A stretch of 64,000 nt of DNA from the NCBI GenBank assembly GCA_017643495.1, contig JAEPNK010000001.1, positions 62,001 through 126,000 of the forward strand, in the 5' to 3' direction. The notes beneath the pieces were generated by a model that searched no databases, was not told the DNA's origin, and saw nothing but the letters and a program-made list of their open reading frames with translations. Below, piece after piece: positions 1-7,568 of the stretch (position 1 is its first letter; each line of letters opens with the position of its first letter). This DNA is from Rhizobiaceae bacterium. GTDB taxonomy: Bacteria; Pseudomonadota; Alphaproteobacteria; Rhizobiales; Rhizobiaceae. A program made the translations under genes and the position numbers.

Positions 1-1020
1 ATTATTTGGGTATTGCTGTTGGGTGTTGCAATAAACCTGGCCAGAAAATTTTTCCAATATCCCGCCGTGACCCTGAAAAATACACCCTACAATCCGGTAC
101 CAGAGGATGCCTTTTCAGGCTATATCGAAACTCCGGACAATATCCGTCTGAGATACGCCCGCTGGAAGGCAACTGCCCATCCAGCAAAGGGTACGGTTTT
201 GCTTTTGCATGGCCGGACCGAATGCATCGAAAAACTGTTTGAAACGGTGAGTGACCTTCGCAAACGGGGGTTTGAGGTACTTACCTTCGACTGGCGCGGC
301 CAGGGCGGTTCTTCACGGCTCATACAGAACAAACTGGCAGGCTATATTGACGATTACGAGGACTACATTGTCGATCTGGAAACCGTATTCCAGCAGGTAG
401 CCCTACCCGATTGCAAGGCACCCTATTACATTCTTGCCCACTCGACAGGCGGCCTCATATCCCTACTCGCAGCACCGCGTTTTGCAAACAAGGTCCGACG
501 GATGGTGCTTTCAAGTCCGCTGCTTGGCCTTGAGAACCGGGGATTGCCTCAGCCGGGCATCCGCCTGCTCTCGGGCTTCATGTCTGCGATAGGGCTTGGC
601 GAAAGCTATCTCGGCAGTGGTTCCACACCTGCAGAAAGTTCAAGCTTTGCAGGCAATATCTACACCAGCGACCCTGAGCGTTTCGACCGGAACCGCCGTC
701 TGGTGGAAGATTTCCGGGAACTGGCAGTGGGCGGAACAACCGCTGCATGGGTGTTTGCAACCTGTCAGGCGATGGAACTGGTTCACGACATGGATTTCTA
801 CACCGGAATATCCATCCCTTCACTGCTTGTACTTGCAGGCAACGAGCAGGTGGTTTCAAACCAGGCAATTGAGGAACTGGGCGCCAGACTGCGTGCCGGG
901 TCAACCCTGACCATTGATGGTGCAAAACACGAGATATTGCAGGAACATGACATTTACCGGGAGCAATTGCTGGCCGCATTTGACTCATTCATTCCCGGTT
1001 CGGATGAAACCGGCCCTTGA
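1..1020 (+). CDS. Alpha/beta hydrolase, lysophospholipase-like (5' end cut by window)
   Basis: A serine hydrolase of the alpha/beta fold, resembling lysophospholipase L2 / monoacylglycerol lipase proteins. Visible motifs are the oxyanion strand LLLHGRTE, the nucleophile elbow AHSTGG and a C-terminal GAKHEIL that carries the likely catalytic His. The frame stays open to base 1 and its first codons read IIWVLLLGVAINLARKFF, a hydrophobic stretch that could be a membrane anchor. The true start therefore probably lies upstream of the window; the first in-window start codon is a TTG at 13. It converges on hisN with an 11-base gap. The substrate is not known; family membership is clear, specificity is not. 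Confidence 0.85.
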   Translation: MIWVLLLGVAINLARKFFQYPAVTLKNTPYNPVPEDAFSGYIETPDNIRLRYARWKATAHPAKGTVLLLHGRTECIEKLFETVSDLRKRGFEVLTFDWRGQGGSSRLIQNKLAGYIDDYEDYIVDLETVFQQVALPDCKAPYYILAHSTGGLISLLAAPRFANKVRRMVLSSPLLGLENRGLPQPGIRLLSGFMSAIGLGESYLGSGSTPAESSSFAGNIYTSDPERFDRNRRLVEDFRELAVGGTTAAWVFATCQAMELVHDMDFYTGISIPSLLVLAGNEQVVSNQAIEELGARLRAGSTLTIDGAKHEILQEHDIYREQLLAAFDSFIPGSDETGP

Positions 1021-1031
1021 GTTTTCAGGCC

Positions 1032-1811
1032 TCAGGCATTGAGAAGGTCAAGCGCGCGCTCATGCAGTGAACGGTTTGCAGCGGCCACAATCCGGCCGTC
1101 CGATGACGCACTTTCCCCCTGCCAGCCGGTTATAATTCCACCTGCATTTTCTATGATCGGGATGAGAGCCGCGATATCATACACGTTGAGGCCGGTTTCA
1201 ATCACCAGGCCCAGATGACCGGCAGCAAGTTGTGCATAGGCATAACAGTCCGCTCCGTACCTGACCAAGCGGCAGGATTGCGCAACCCTGTTGAAACACT
1301 CCGCATCCCTTTCATTGAAGAGTTCCGGCGCGGTTGTCATCATGATCACATCGGACAACTCTGTCACTTGGGAAGTTTGCAGCGTCTGTGTGCGTCCGTT
1401 GTGTTCAAACACGCTTGACTGGCCATCACTGAGGTAACGCTCACCCGTGAAAGGCTGGTTCATGATTCCTGCCAACGGTTTGCCGTTCTCGTAAAGACCG
1501 ATCAGTGTTCCCCACACGGGGATACCGGCAATAAAAGCCCTCGTACCGTCCACCGGATCGACAATCCAGCGAAACCGGGCATCCTCGTTTACGGAACCAA
1601 ACTCTTCGCCGGTAATGCCGTGGTCAGGATGTTTTTCTGTTAGCAGGTTTCGGATCGCAAGTTCAGCCTGCCGGTCGGCTTCCGTAACCGGATCGAACGC
1701 CTTCATATCCTTGTTGTCTACTCCAAGCCCGGTCCGGAACCTGGGAAGGGTCTCGAGCGCGGCCGCATCACAAAGCTGATGCAATATTGAGCTGATTTCG
1801 CCGGGTGTCAT
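1032..1811 (-). CDS. hisN: Histidinol-phosphatase, inositol-monophosphatase type (HisN)
   Basis: Mg-dependent phosphatase of the IMPase superfamily, 259 residues. It probably performs the L-histidinol-phosphate to L-histidinol step of histidine synthesis. The metal-site motifs are present: GEEFGS, then WIVDPVDGTRAFIAGIP, the HisN-type variant of the usual DPxDGT block. It starts 6 bases after the stop of the N-formylglutamate amidohydrolase gene and is probably cotranscribed with it. This pair next to cpdR is a familiar arrangement in rhizobia. An inositol-1-monophosphatase or CysQ assignment is the main alternative, but the FIAGIPVWGTLIGL stretch fits HisN better. Confidence 0.85.
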   Translation of the reverse strand: MTPGEISSILHQLCDAAALETLPRFRTGLGVDNKDMKAFDPVTEADRQAELAIRNLLTEKHPDHGITGEEFGSVNEDARFRWIVDPVDGTRAFIAGIPVWGTLIGLYENGKPLAGIMNQPFTGERYLSDGQSSVFEHNGRTQTLQTSQVTELSDVIMMTTAPELFNERDAECFNRVAQSCRLVRYGADCYAYAQLAAGHLGLVIETGLNVYDIAALIPIIENAGGIITGWQGESASSDGRIVAAANRSLHERALDLLNA

Positions 1812-1817
1812 GATTGA

Positions 1818-2714
1818 TTACTCGGCAGCAAGCGGGATGTGACCACCAAGTTCACCAAGATCCAGCCCAACCAGCTGCTTGAAAAAGATCTTCATTTCAA
1901 CCTGGAAGGCCTCAAAATTCGCAGACGGTTCAATGCGGACTTCGTCCATGTAAAGCCCGCGGTTGATCTCGATCTGCAAGGCATGGAGACCACTTTCCGG
2001 GCGTCCGTAATGTTCGGTAATAAACCCGCCGGCATACGGCTTATTCACTTCAACCACATATCCCATCTGTTGAAGGATCATTTTGGCATAATGCGCAATC
2101 TTCGGCGCACAGGAACTGCCGTACCGGTCGCCAAGCACAAAGTCCGGCTTGCGCATGGTAAGCCCCGAAGGCATGGCCCCCGATGGCATTGAATGGCAAT
2201 CCAGAAGCACCGCTGCACCGCGGACAACATGCGTTTCTGCGAGCAAACGCCTCAGGGCAGCATGATACGGCCTGTAAAATTTTTCGATACGCTCCAGCCC
2301 CTCTTCCACACTCAGGGGGGCAGCATAAATCGGCTCTCCCTCTGCGACAATTCTTGCAATCGTGCCAAGGCCACTCGAAACCCGCAGGGATTTCGTGTTC
2401 ACATAATCCGGCAGCTTGCCATTGAACATGGATGGATCAAGTTCATAGGGCTCCCTGTTTACATCCACAAAAGCCCTTGGAAAATTGGCCCTCAGGATTG
2501 GTATGTCATAATCAATACAACCGCTTACCAGTTGGTCCACCATAAAGTCTTCAGATTTTCTGACCCGCAGGTTGCCAAGCTTGCTTTGTTCCAGAAAGGA
2601 CCGGGGATAGCGCCTGCCACTATGCGGTGAGTTGACCACGAATGGTGTTGGTCTTTCTGAAGGGGCGAAAATATTGAAGGGTGGAGCGTCAAAAGAATCG
2701 AAATGTGGATCCAT
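1818..2714 (-). CDS. N-formylglutamate amidohydrolase family protein
   Basis: Hydrolase of the N-formylglutamate deformylase family, about 298 residues. The family cleaves N-formyl-L-glutamate to formate and glutamate, the last step of one histidine-degradation route, although many rhizobial members are not tied to a hut operon. The N-terminal VVNSPHSGRRYP and the later LLDCHSMPSG are family metal and substrate motifs. I prefer the ATG at 2714, preceded by AGGTGG at about 10 bases, over a TTG three codons upstream that sits too close to that ribosome site. It lies directly upstream of hisN and divergent from cpdR. No other hut genes are seen here. Confidence 0.85.
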   Translation of the reverse strand: MDPHFDSFDAPPFNIFAPSERPTPFVVNSPHSGRRYPRSFLEQSKLGNLRVRKSEDFMVDQLVSGCIDYDIPILRANFPRAFVDVNREPYELDPSMFNGKLPDYVNTKSLRVSSGLGTIARIVAEGEPIYAAPLSVEEGLERIEKFYRPYHAALRRLLAETHVVRGAAVLLDCHSMPSGAMPSGLTMRKPDFVLGDRYGSSCAPKIAHYAKMILQQMGYVVEVNKPYAGGFITEHYGRPESGLHALQIEINRGLYMDEVRIEPSANFEAFQVEMKIFFKQLVGLDLGELGGHIPLAAE

Positions 2715-2905
2715 TGGAATCAACCACCTGCCCTGCCTGCAAAATCAGGATTGAAATAGAAGCGCAAAATGCTAAATATATTGCATAGTTGCAGAGTTGG
2801 AACCCGCAAGTAAATGTTATTTCCATCTCATTCACTGCATCTTTACACAGCCACCTTTATGAAGCGACCAGTTGGCAGGTTCAAAAAAGGGTATGGGTTC
2901 GAACA

Positions 2906-3268
2906 ATGACAAAAATTCTGCTCGCCGAAGATGATAATGACATGCGCCGGTTCCTTGAAAAGGCACTGGACAATGCCGGATACCAGGTGGTTTCCTATGA
3001 TAATGGCGCAAGCGCTTATGACCGGCTGCGCGAAGAGCCGTTTTCCCTGTTGCTTACAGATATTGTGATGCCGGAGATGGACGGTATTGAACTGGCACGC
3101 CGGGCTACTGAAATCGATCCGGACATGAAAGTCATGTTCATTACCGGTTTTGCGGCTGTCGCCCTGAATCCGGACAGCAATGCCCCCAAGGATGCGAAGG
3201 TATTGTCAAAACCGTTTCACCTTCGTGACCTTGTAAATGAAGTGGAAAAGATGCTCGCTGCCGCCTGA
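2906..3268 (+). CDS. cpdR: Single-domain response regulator CpdR
   Basis: Stand-alone receiver domain of 120 residues. In alphaproteobacteria CpdR, when unphosphorylated, directs ClpXP to degrade CtrA and other cell-cycle proteins; it is phosphorylated through CckA-ChpT. The receiver is complete: acidic pair in LLAEDDND, phosphoacceptor D52 in LLTDIVMPEMDG, switch residue in MFITGF and Lys in LSKPF. The frame is open upstream to 2789, but the ATG at 2906 (MTKILLAEDD) gives the family's usual N-terminus. The tRNA-Val gene follows 112 bases downstream. Identification rests on length, sequence and synteny. Confidence 0.88.
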   Translation: MTKILLAEDDNDMRRFLEKALDNAGYQVVSYDNGASAYDRLREEPFSLLLTDIVMPEMDGIELARRATEIDPDMKVMFITGFAAVALNPDSNAPKDAKVLSKPFHLRDLVNEVEKMLAAA

Positions 3269-3380
3269 TGTGACAGCAAGTGAAAAATTTGCCGGCATCA
3301 CCGCAACAATTGTTGACGATTCCCTCCCGTTGTGGTGTATGCAACAAACCGTTTCGGAACCGGCAACCGGTTTCAGGGAT

Positions 3381-3455
3381 GGGCGATTAGCTCAGCGGGA
3401 GAGCACTACATTGACATTGTAGGGGTCACTGGTTCAATCCCAGTATCGCCCACCA
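3381..3455 (+). tRNA. tRNA-Val (GAC)
   Basis: The cloverleaf folds by eye. Acceptor arms GGGCGAT / ATCGCCC, D stem GCTC / GAGC with loop AGCGGGA, anticodon stem CTACA / TGTAG around loop TTGACAT (anticodon GAC, valine), and T arm ACTGG-TTCAATC-CCAGT. The discriminator A and CCA are encoded. No integrase gene or duplicated 3' end is seen nearby. Confidence 0.95.
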
Positions 3456-3538
3456 TTTTCAGCATGAAACCAGTTTGCCAACATGTGCAAACGGGCTGAT
3501 AATTGCCAGCATTTCCAACAGCAATAAACGACCGTCTT

Positions 3539-3709
3539 CTATCCGTAAAAGCTGAGCGCCAGCAACAATAAAGCAGTTCCCCAAACGCACATGTTGATGA
3601 ACGAACGCAAGATGCCGCCATCATCTTCCACGCTGACACCAATCTTGTTCAGCACAACCGTTCCAGGCATCAGAAATCCTTCTGCAAACATGTTCAAGAT
3701 GGCCTTCAT
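3539..3709 (-). CDS. Small membrane protein, 56 residues, cotranscribed with globin
   Basis: Small gene. It begins with ATG at 3709, two bases after the stop of the truncated globin gene, with GAGGTG as ribosome-binding site placed inside the globin's last codons. The product starts MKAILNMFAEGFLMPGTVVL and ends with a hydrophobic run (FINMCVWGTALLLLALSFYG), so one C-terminal membrane segment is likely. The family is not recognised. Tight coupling to the globin and a divergent NsrR gene suggest a role in nitric-oxide or oxygen handling at the membrane; that role is inference only. Confidence 0.7.
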   Translation of the reverse strand: MKAILNMFAEGFLMPGTVVLNKIGVSVEDDGGILRSFINMCVWGTALLLLALSFYG

Positions 3710-3711
3710 CG

Positions 3712-4197
3712 TCACACCTCACTTTCCATCAGTTTCATTGAGTGCATGTTGGAATCAGAATCAGTCCATACCGGTGGCGTGGCGAACGGGTCTTTTGCCC
3801 GGGACAGCCAGAGGCTGGTAGCAATGTTTCTGGCGGCGGAATTCACAAGCTGAGCCGCCTCTGTTGAAAACACTTCGTGGCTGGTCTCGGCGAACAGTCT
3901 CAACCACTCTTCGAAATGTTGCGTGGAAACACCTTCCAGTCGCTGGTGAACCGGAACCGGTTTACCTTTGTACTCGCCTGTCTTGAGCAGAACGGAACGC
4001 CAGAAGGTTTTCATCTTCTCCAGATGAAGGGGCCAGTCTTCCGTGGTTTGCGTTGCGAAAACCGGACCAAGCAATTCATTGCCATGAACCCGCTGATAGA
4101 ACTGTTCAACAAGCATGGAAACCTGCGCTTCGCCTATCGATGGATGAAGGGGCGCACTTCTTTGTTGTTTGTCTGTGGCAGGTTTCAAATCGGTCAT
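3712..4197 (-). CDS. Group III truncated haemoglobin
   Basis: Truncated 2/2 globin of 161 residues, slightly long because of a polar N-terminal tail. The block VSMLVEQFYQRVHGNELLGPVFA matches the start of group III globins, followed by HLEKMKTFWRSVLL with the distal-side Phe/Trp region and GKPVPVHQRL, whose His is the likely proximal haem ligand. Group III globins bind O2 and NO and are linked to NO or microaerobic stress. The gene is followed by a coupled 56-residue membrane protein and is divergent from nsrR; a likely NsrR site lies just upstream, so it is probably derepressed by NO. Confidence 0.88.
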   Translation of the reverse strand: MTDLKPATDKQQRSAPLHPSIGEAQVSMLVEQFYQRVHGNELLGPVFATQTTEDWPLHLEKMKTFWRSVLLKTGEYKGKPVPVHQRLEGVSTQHFEEWLRLFAETSHEVFSTEAAQLVNSAARNIATSLWLSRAKDPFATPPVWTDSDSNMHSMKLMESEV

Positions 4198-4202
4198 AAT
4201 AA

Positions 4203-4225
4203 ATCATTCATTTTCAATGCATCTT
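4203..4225. promoter_or_regulatory. Probable NsrR operator between globin and nsrR
   Basis: An imperfect 11-1-11 palindrome with core ATTCATT-TTC-AATGCAT. The right half AATGCATCTT is a perfect match to the known NsrR half-site (AAGATGCATT on the other strand). It lies immediately upstream of the globin start. A weaker AACAT-N9-ATGTT element at 4254-4272 precedes nsrR and could be an autoregulatory site. Binding is inferred from motif and position. Confidence 0.55.
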
Positions 4226-4285
4226 TTCTTTAAACCCATCCGGTGTTAATTACAACATATAAAATGAATGTTTTGGAAAGCCGAC

Positions 4286-4684
4286 ATGCGATTAAACCAG
4301 GCCAGTGATTTTGCCTTGAGAGTGCTCATGCTCCTTGCGAAGAAAAAAGAACCTGCAACAATAGATGTGATTTCTTCAGAACTTGGCCTGGTCAAGTCGC
4401 ACATCATGAAAATAGTCGCGAAACTCAGGCATGCAGGATTTGTGGATTCGCAACGTGGCCGCCTGGGCGGTGTTACACTGGCCAGACCGGCCGATGAAAT
4501 TTCGGTCGGCAAGGTGGTCAGGGCCATAGAGGCAGACTTTGCAGTTGTGGAGTGCATGCAAGAGGGCAAATCCGGATGTACGTTTTTGCCGCAATGCAAA
4601 CTCCGCCATACAATTCATGCTGCAACGGGTGCTTTTCTCAAAGTGCTTGATGAAAAAACCCTTCGCGACGTGCTGGTTTCCTGA
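4286..4684 (+). CDS. nsrR: Rrf2-family NO-sensing repressor NsrR
   Basis: Winged-helix Rrf2 repressor of 132 residues that senses nitric oxide through an iron-sulphur cluster. The ATG at 4286 gives the typical N-terminus MRLNQASDFALRVLM; an ATG six codons upstream is less likely. Helix-turn-helix residues lie at about 25-65. Cluster-ligand cysteines are C90, C98 and C104 (C-X7-C-X5-C), slightly wider than the commonest NsrR spacing. The C-terminus HAATGAFLKVLDEKTLRDVL is NsrR-like rather than IscR-like. Divergent from the truncated globin, its probable target. Confidence 0.82.
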   Translation: MRLNQASDFALRVLMLLAKKKEPATIDVISSELGLVKSHIMKIVAKLRHAGFVDSQRGRLGGVTLARPADEISVGKVVRAIEADFAVVECMQEGKSGCTFLPQCKLRHTIHAATGAFLKVLDEKTLRDVLVS

Positions 4685-4761
4685 TCAGGGCAATCCTTGC
4701 TGCAAGAACTTCGGGTTAGGAAACGTGCCCTGACCGATTTCCGGTGCCATGAAATTTCGTA

Positions 4762-4792
4762 TTGACCTCAAGCTGACTTGAGGTGGCAAGGT
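4762..4792 (+). promoter_or_regulatory. SoxR box in a 19-bp-spacer promoter
   Basis: A perfect inverted repeat CCTCAAG-CTGA-CTTGAGG at 4766-4783, differing from the enterobacterial SoxR box only in the central bases. It is placed as in MerR-family promoters: a -35 TTGACC at 4762-4767, then 19 bases, then a weak -10 CAAGGT at 4787-4792. SoxR activates such over-long promoters in response to redox-cycling compounds. The SoxR gene itself is not in this window. Confidence 0.8.
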
Positions 4793-4800
4793 GACTTTCA

Positions 4801-6240
4801 TTGCCCTTAGCAACGAGCGAAATCGACGTGCATACGCAAACACAAACCAGAAAAATTCTTCCTGTACTGATAACCCTTGCAATGGCAACACTGACCGCAT
4901 CCATGGGGATCAGTGTTGCATCAGTCCTGCTCCCAACCCTGACGGACAACTTCTCGGCAACGGTTTCTGATGTCCAGTGGGTAGTTCTGGTTTACCTCAT
5001 GTCTGTAACCATGATGATCGTGTCTGCCGGGCAACTCGGTGACTTGTTTGGCCATCGTCGTGTTCTGGTTTCCGGCCTGCTGGTTTTTGTCGCCGCATCA
5101 CTGCTCAGCGCCATGGCAACAAGCCTTGCCCAATTGATTGCCGGACGCGCATTGCAGGGCCTGGGCGGCGCAATACTGATTGCACTTCCCATGTCGATTG
5201 CCCGTGACATGGTTCCGACAAAACAACTCGGCACGGCAATGGGCATACTTGGGACAACTTCTGCTGTTGGGACCGCACTTGGCCCCTCACTCGGCGGCAT
5301 TCTTCTTTTCTGGAGTGATTGGCGCATGGCTTTCTGGCTGCTGGGAGGTTTTGCCGGCATCGCCCTTGCTCTCTCAATTACATCTCTGCCATGTGCTTCC
5401 GAGCCAAAAACTGCATCATTCAGGCAAATGGATTTTCCCGGGACGTTTGTATTGGCAATCGCGCTTGCAGCCTATGCTCTGGCAACCAGTGGCGGAGCAA
5501 GCGGCATTCCCGCATCACCCGGCCTGTTGATTGTCATTGCACTGATCACGATAACCCTGTTTGTCATCATCGAAACCCGGACATCTTCACCATTGGTGCC
5601 AATGACTTTGCTTCAGGACAGGAGAACAGGATTGGCTTTTCTCATGAACCTGTTGGTTGGCACTGTCATGATGTCTACCCTGGTTGTGGGGCCGTTCTAC
5701 CTGGCTTTCTCGATGGGCTTAAACGAGGCGCTCGTCGGACTGGTTATGGCAGTCGGACCGGTCGTTGCGGCACTGTCCGGCATTCCGGCAGGTCAACTTA
5801 CCGACCGGCTGGGAGCAAAACGTGTCATGCTGATCGGTCTGGTGCAAACCATATCGGGCTTGCTGTGTTTGGCGTTCTTGCCACGTTATTTCGGTGTTGG
5901 CGGATACGTGATCGCACTCATCTTGCTGACCCCGGCCTTTCAACTTTTTCTTGCTGCCAACAATACTGCTGTTCTGGTTGATGCCTCAAAGGAACAACGT
6001 GGTCGCATCTCCGGCCTTCTGGGCCTGTCACGCAACCTTGGCCTGATGACGGGGGCTTCGGCCATGCCCGCACTGTTTGTTGTCTTTCTGGGAACCGGCG
6101 ATGTTTCACGGGCGGGCATCACAAAGATAGCCGATGCGTTCTCAATGACGTTCGCAATCGCAGCGGCCTTGGCCCTTATCACCCTGCTGTTGGCAATATA
6201 CAGCCAGACAGACCGAAAGCCCGTTCAGGATTTCGGATAG
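4801..6240 (+). CDS. MFS drug efflux pump, DHA2 family (14 TM)
   Basis: Proton-driven multidrug exporter of the EmrB/QacA (DHA2) family, up to 479 residues with about 14 membrane segments. Family motifs include the loop GQLGDLFGHRRVLVSG after TM2 and the GTALGPSLGGIL motif C of TM5. The start is uncertain. The TTG at 4801 would be almost leaderless if the SoxR-type promoter is used (predicted transcript start near 4799). A GTG at 4828, preceded by GAGCGA, gives MHTQTQTRKILPVLIT and keeps TM1 intact. The SoxR box suggests induction by redox-active antibiotics or dyes. No partner membrane-fusion protein gene is adjacent. Confidence 0.85.
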   Translation: MPLATSEIDVHTQTQTRKILPVLITLAMATLTASMGISVASVLLPTLTDNFSATVSDVQWVVLVYLMSVTMMIVSAGQLGDLFGHRRVLVSGLLVFVAASLLSAMATSLAQLIAGRALQGLGGAILIALPMSIARDMVPTKQLGTAMGILGTTSAVGTALGPSLGGILLFWSDWRMAFWLLGGFAGIALALSITSLPCASEPKTASFRQMDFPGTFVLAIALAAYALATSGGASGIPASPGLLIVIALITITLFVIIETRTSSPLVPMTLLQDRRTGLAFLMNLLVGTVMMSTLVVGPFYLAFSMGLNEALVGLVMAVGPVVAALSGIPAGQLTDRLGAKRVMLIGLVQTISGLLCLAFLPRYFGVGGYVIALILLTPAFQLFLAANNTAVLVDASKEQRGRISGLLGLSRNLGLMTGASAMPALFVVFLGTGDVSRAGITKIADAFSMTFAIAAALALITLLLAIYSQTDRKPVQDFG

Positions 6241-6288
6241 TCATACAAGGAAATACTGCGGCCATGCATCAATCAACTGCAACAAGTG

Positions 6289-6816
6289 TCAGCGAATGAA
6301 CTGGTCTACATATTCCTCACCCAGGCCGACTTCTGCATAGTGTTTGCGGCACATGTCAATTTTCGTGAACACGTCCTCATATCCCATCGTGTTTCCATAA
6401 GGGTCCACATACAGCATTACGCCATTGACCTGAAAATAGGTGATCATCTCGTCCACATCTTCGGGAACCACGAGGGTATGCGTCTCGCCAGGTGGCTCAA
6501 ATACGTAGCCACCTTCCTCCGCAACCCAGTCATGTTCGAGATAGTGCCATCTGCCCTTCAAAACGAAACCGTGAACCGGTTGCGGGTGGCGGTGTCGCGA
6601 CAGGACACCTGATTTTCGAACACGCAACAGGTTCATCCAGTAACCCTGAGAACGGTTCAGGCAGAGGGGACGAAATGAGACGTTTTCGGCTTGCGGAACC
6701 CATACGCGTTCATCCGTGGCAATAGCATCAGGGATGACAATTTCCTCTTGCGCATCAGGAGGAAAGGGAAGCTGGTAGGGTGTCCGCGGATCATTGTCAG
6801 TTTCTTCAAGAGGCAT
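6289..6816 (-). CDS. Cupin, 2,4'-dihydroxyacetophenone dioxygenase-like family
   Basis: Single-domain cupin of 175 residues. Metal-site motifs are HRHPQPVHGFVLKGRWHY (cupin motif 1) and PPGETHTLVV (motif 2). The sequence resembles the family named after 2,4'-dihydroxyacetophenone dioxygenase, but members occur in many catabolic operons and this one's substrate is unknown. The ATG at 6816 has AAGGAGA seven bases upstream; the frame is open beyond it without a ribosome site. It is the last gene of the nine-gene TRAP sugar-acid operon, 10 bases after the SDR gene, so it may process or sense a sugar-acid intermediate rather than an aromatic. Confidence 0.7.
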   Translation of the reverse strand: MPLEETDNDPRTPYQLPFPPDAQEEIVIPDAIATDERVWVPQAENVSFRPLCLNRSQGYWMNLLRVRKSGVLSRHRHPQPVHGFVLKGRWHYLEHDWVAEEGGYVFEPPGETHTLVVPEDVDEMITYFQVNGVMLYVDPYGNTMGYEDVFTKIDMCRKHYAEVGLGEEYVDQFIR

Positions 6817-6826
6817 ATTGGTCTCC

Positions 6827-7540
6827 TTAAATGGCTGAGTACCCGCCATCGACCGGATACACACTTCCGGTCACGAATGACGCGTCATCTGAAAGAAGCC
6901 ATGCCACCAGGGCCCCGACTTCTGACGGTTTGCCCCAGCGGTTTTGGGGCGTACGGGAAAGTATTGCGTTGCTTCTGGACTCGTCCTCGCGAAGCGGCTG
7001 CGTCATTTCGGTTTCGATCCATCCGGGCGCAACCGCATTTACACGGATTCCGTCATCTGCCCATTTGGCTGCCAGGGACTTGGTAAGCTGGGCAACCCCT
7101 CCCTTTGAGGCAGAATAGGCTGGAACCAGGGAGCCGCCAAAAAAGCTGAGCATCGAAGCGGTATTTACGATTGCCCCTCCGCTTGCCGCAAGTGATGAAT
7201 GTGCGGCCAGACAGGCGCGCATCGTGCCAGTAAGGTTCACATCAATTACCTTGCGGAAAGTTTCTATCTCGTATTCCTGTCCACGCACCAGAATTCCGGC
7301 ACAATTCACCAGACCGGAAAGCTCCATGATGTCGCTGAACAAACTTTCGACGGAAGACTGGTCTGTCACATCAAGTACATGTGCATTCAGTTTCTCTTGG
7401 CGGACACTTGAAGCAAACTCCTCTACTTCCTTCTCCGTAAGGCCGGTTGCAGTAACACGCCAGCCCAGTCCAAGAAGGAAATTGGTGATCCCCGCCCCTA
7501 TGCCTCGCGTACCGCCAATAACAACGGCATGTTTCATCAT
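6827..7540 (-). CDS. SDR-family oxidoreductase
   Basis: Short-chain dehydrogenase/reductase of 237 residues using NAD(P). The cofactor motif is GGTRGIGAG near the N-terminus, followed by NCAGIL, the catalytic YSASKGG and the C-terminal VDGGYSAI, which fit the classical FabG/KduD subgroup. The ATG pair at 7540/7537 is preceded by AAGGAG; the frame runs on upstream into the kinase gene, but those codons are not needed. It lies between the KDG-kinase-like gene and the cupin. A sugar-acid or keto-sugar-acid dehydrogenase role is inferred from the operon. Confidence 0.85.
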   Translation of the reverse strand: MMKHAVVIGGTRGIGAGITNFLLGLGWRVTATGLTEKEVEEFASSVRQEKLNAHVLDVTDQSSVESLFSDIMELSGLVNCAGILVRGQEYEIETFRKVIDVNLTGTMRACLAAHSSLAASGGAIVNTASMLSFFGGSLVPAYSASKGGVAQLTKSLAAKWADDGIRVNAVAPGWIETEMTQPLREDESRSNAILSRTPQNRWGKPSEVGALVAWLLSDDASFVTGSVYPVDGGYSAI

Positions 7541-7568
7541 TTTTCTCCTTTGGACCGCCAGGCGGATA

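Noticed and set aside
3381-3455. tRNA-Val as an integration site for a genomic island
   Set aside because: No integrase gene and no duplicated tRNA 3' end were seen downstream; flanking genes look like core chromosome.
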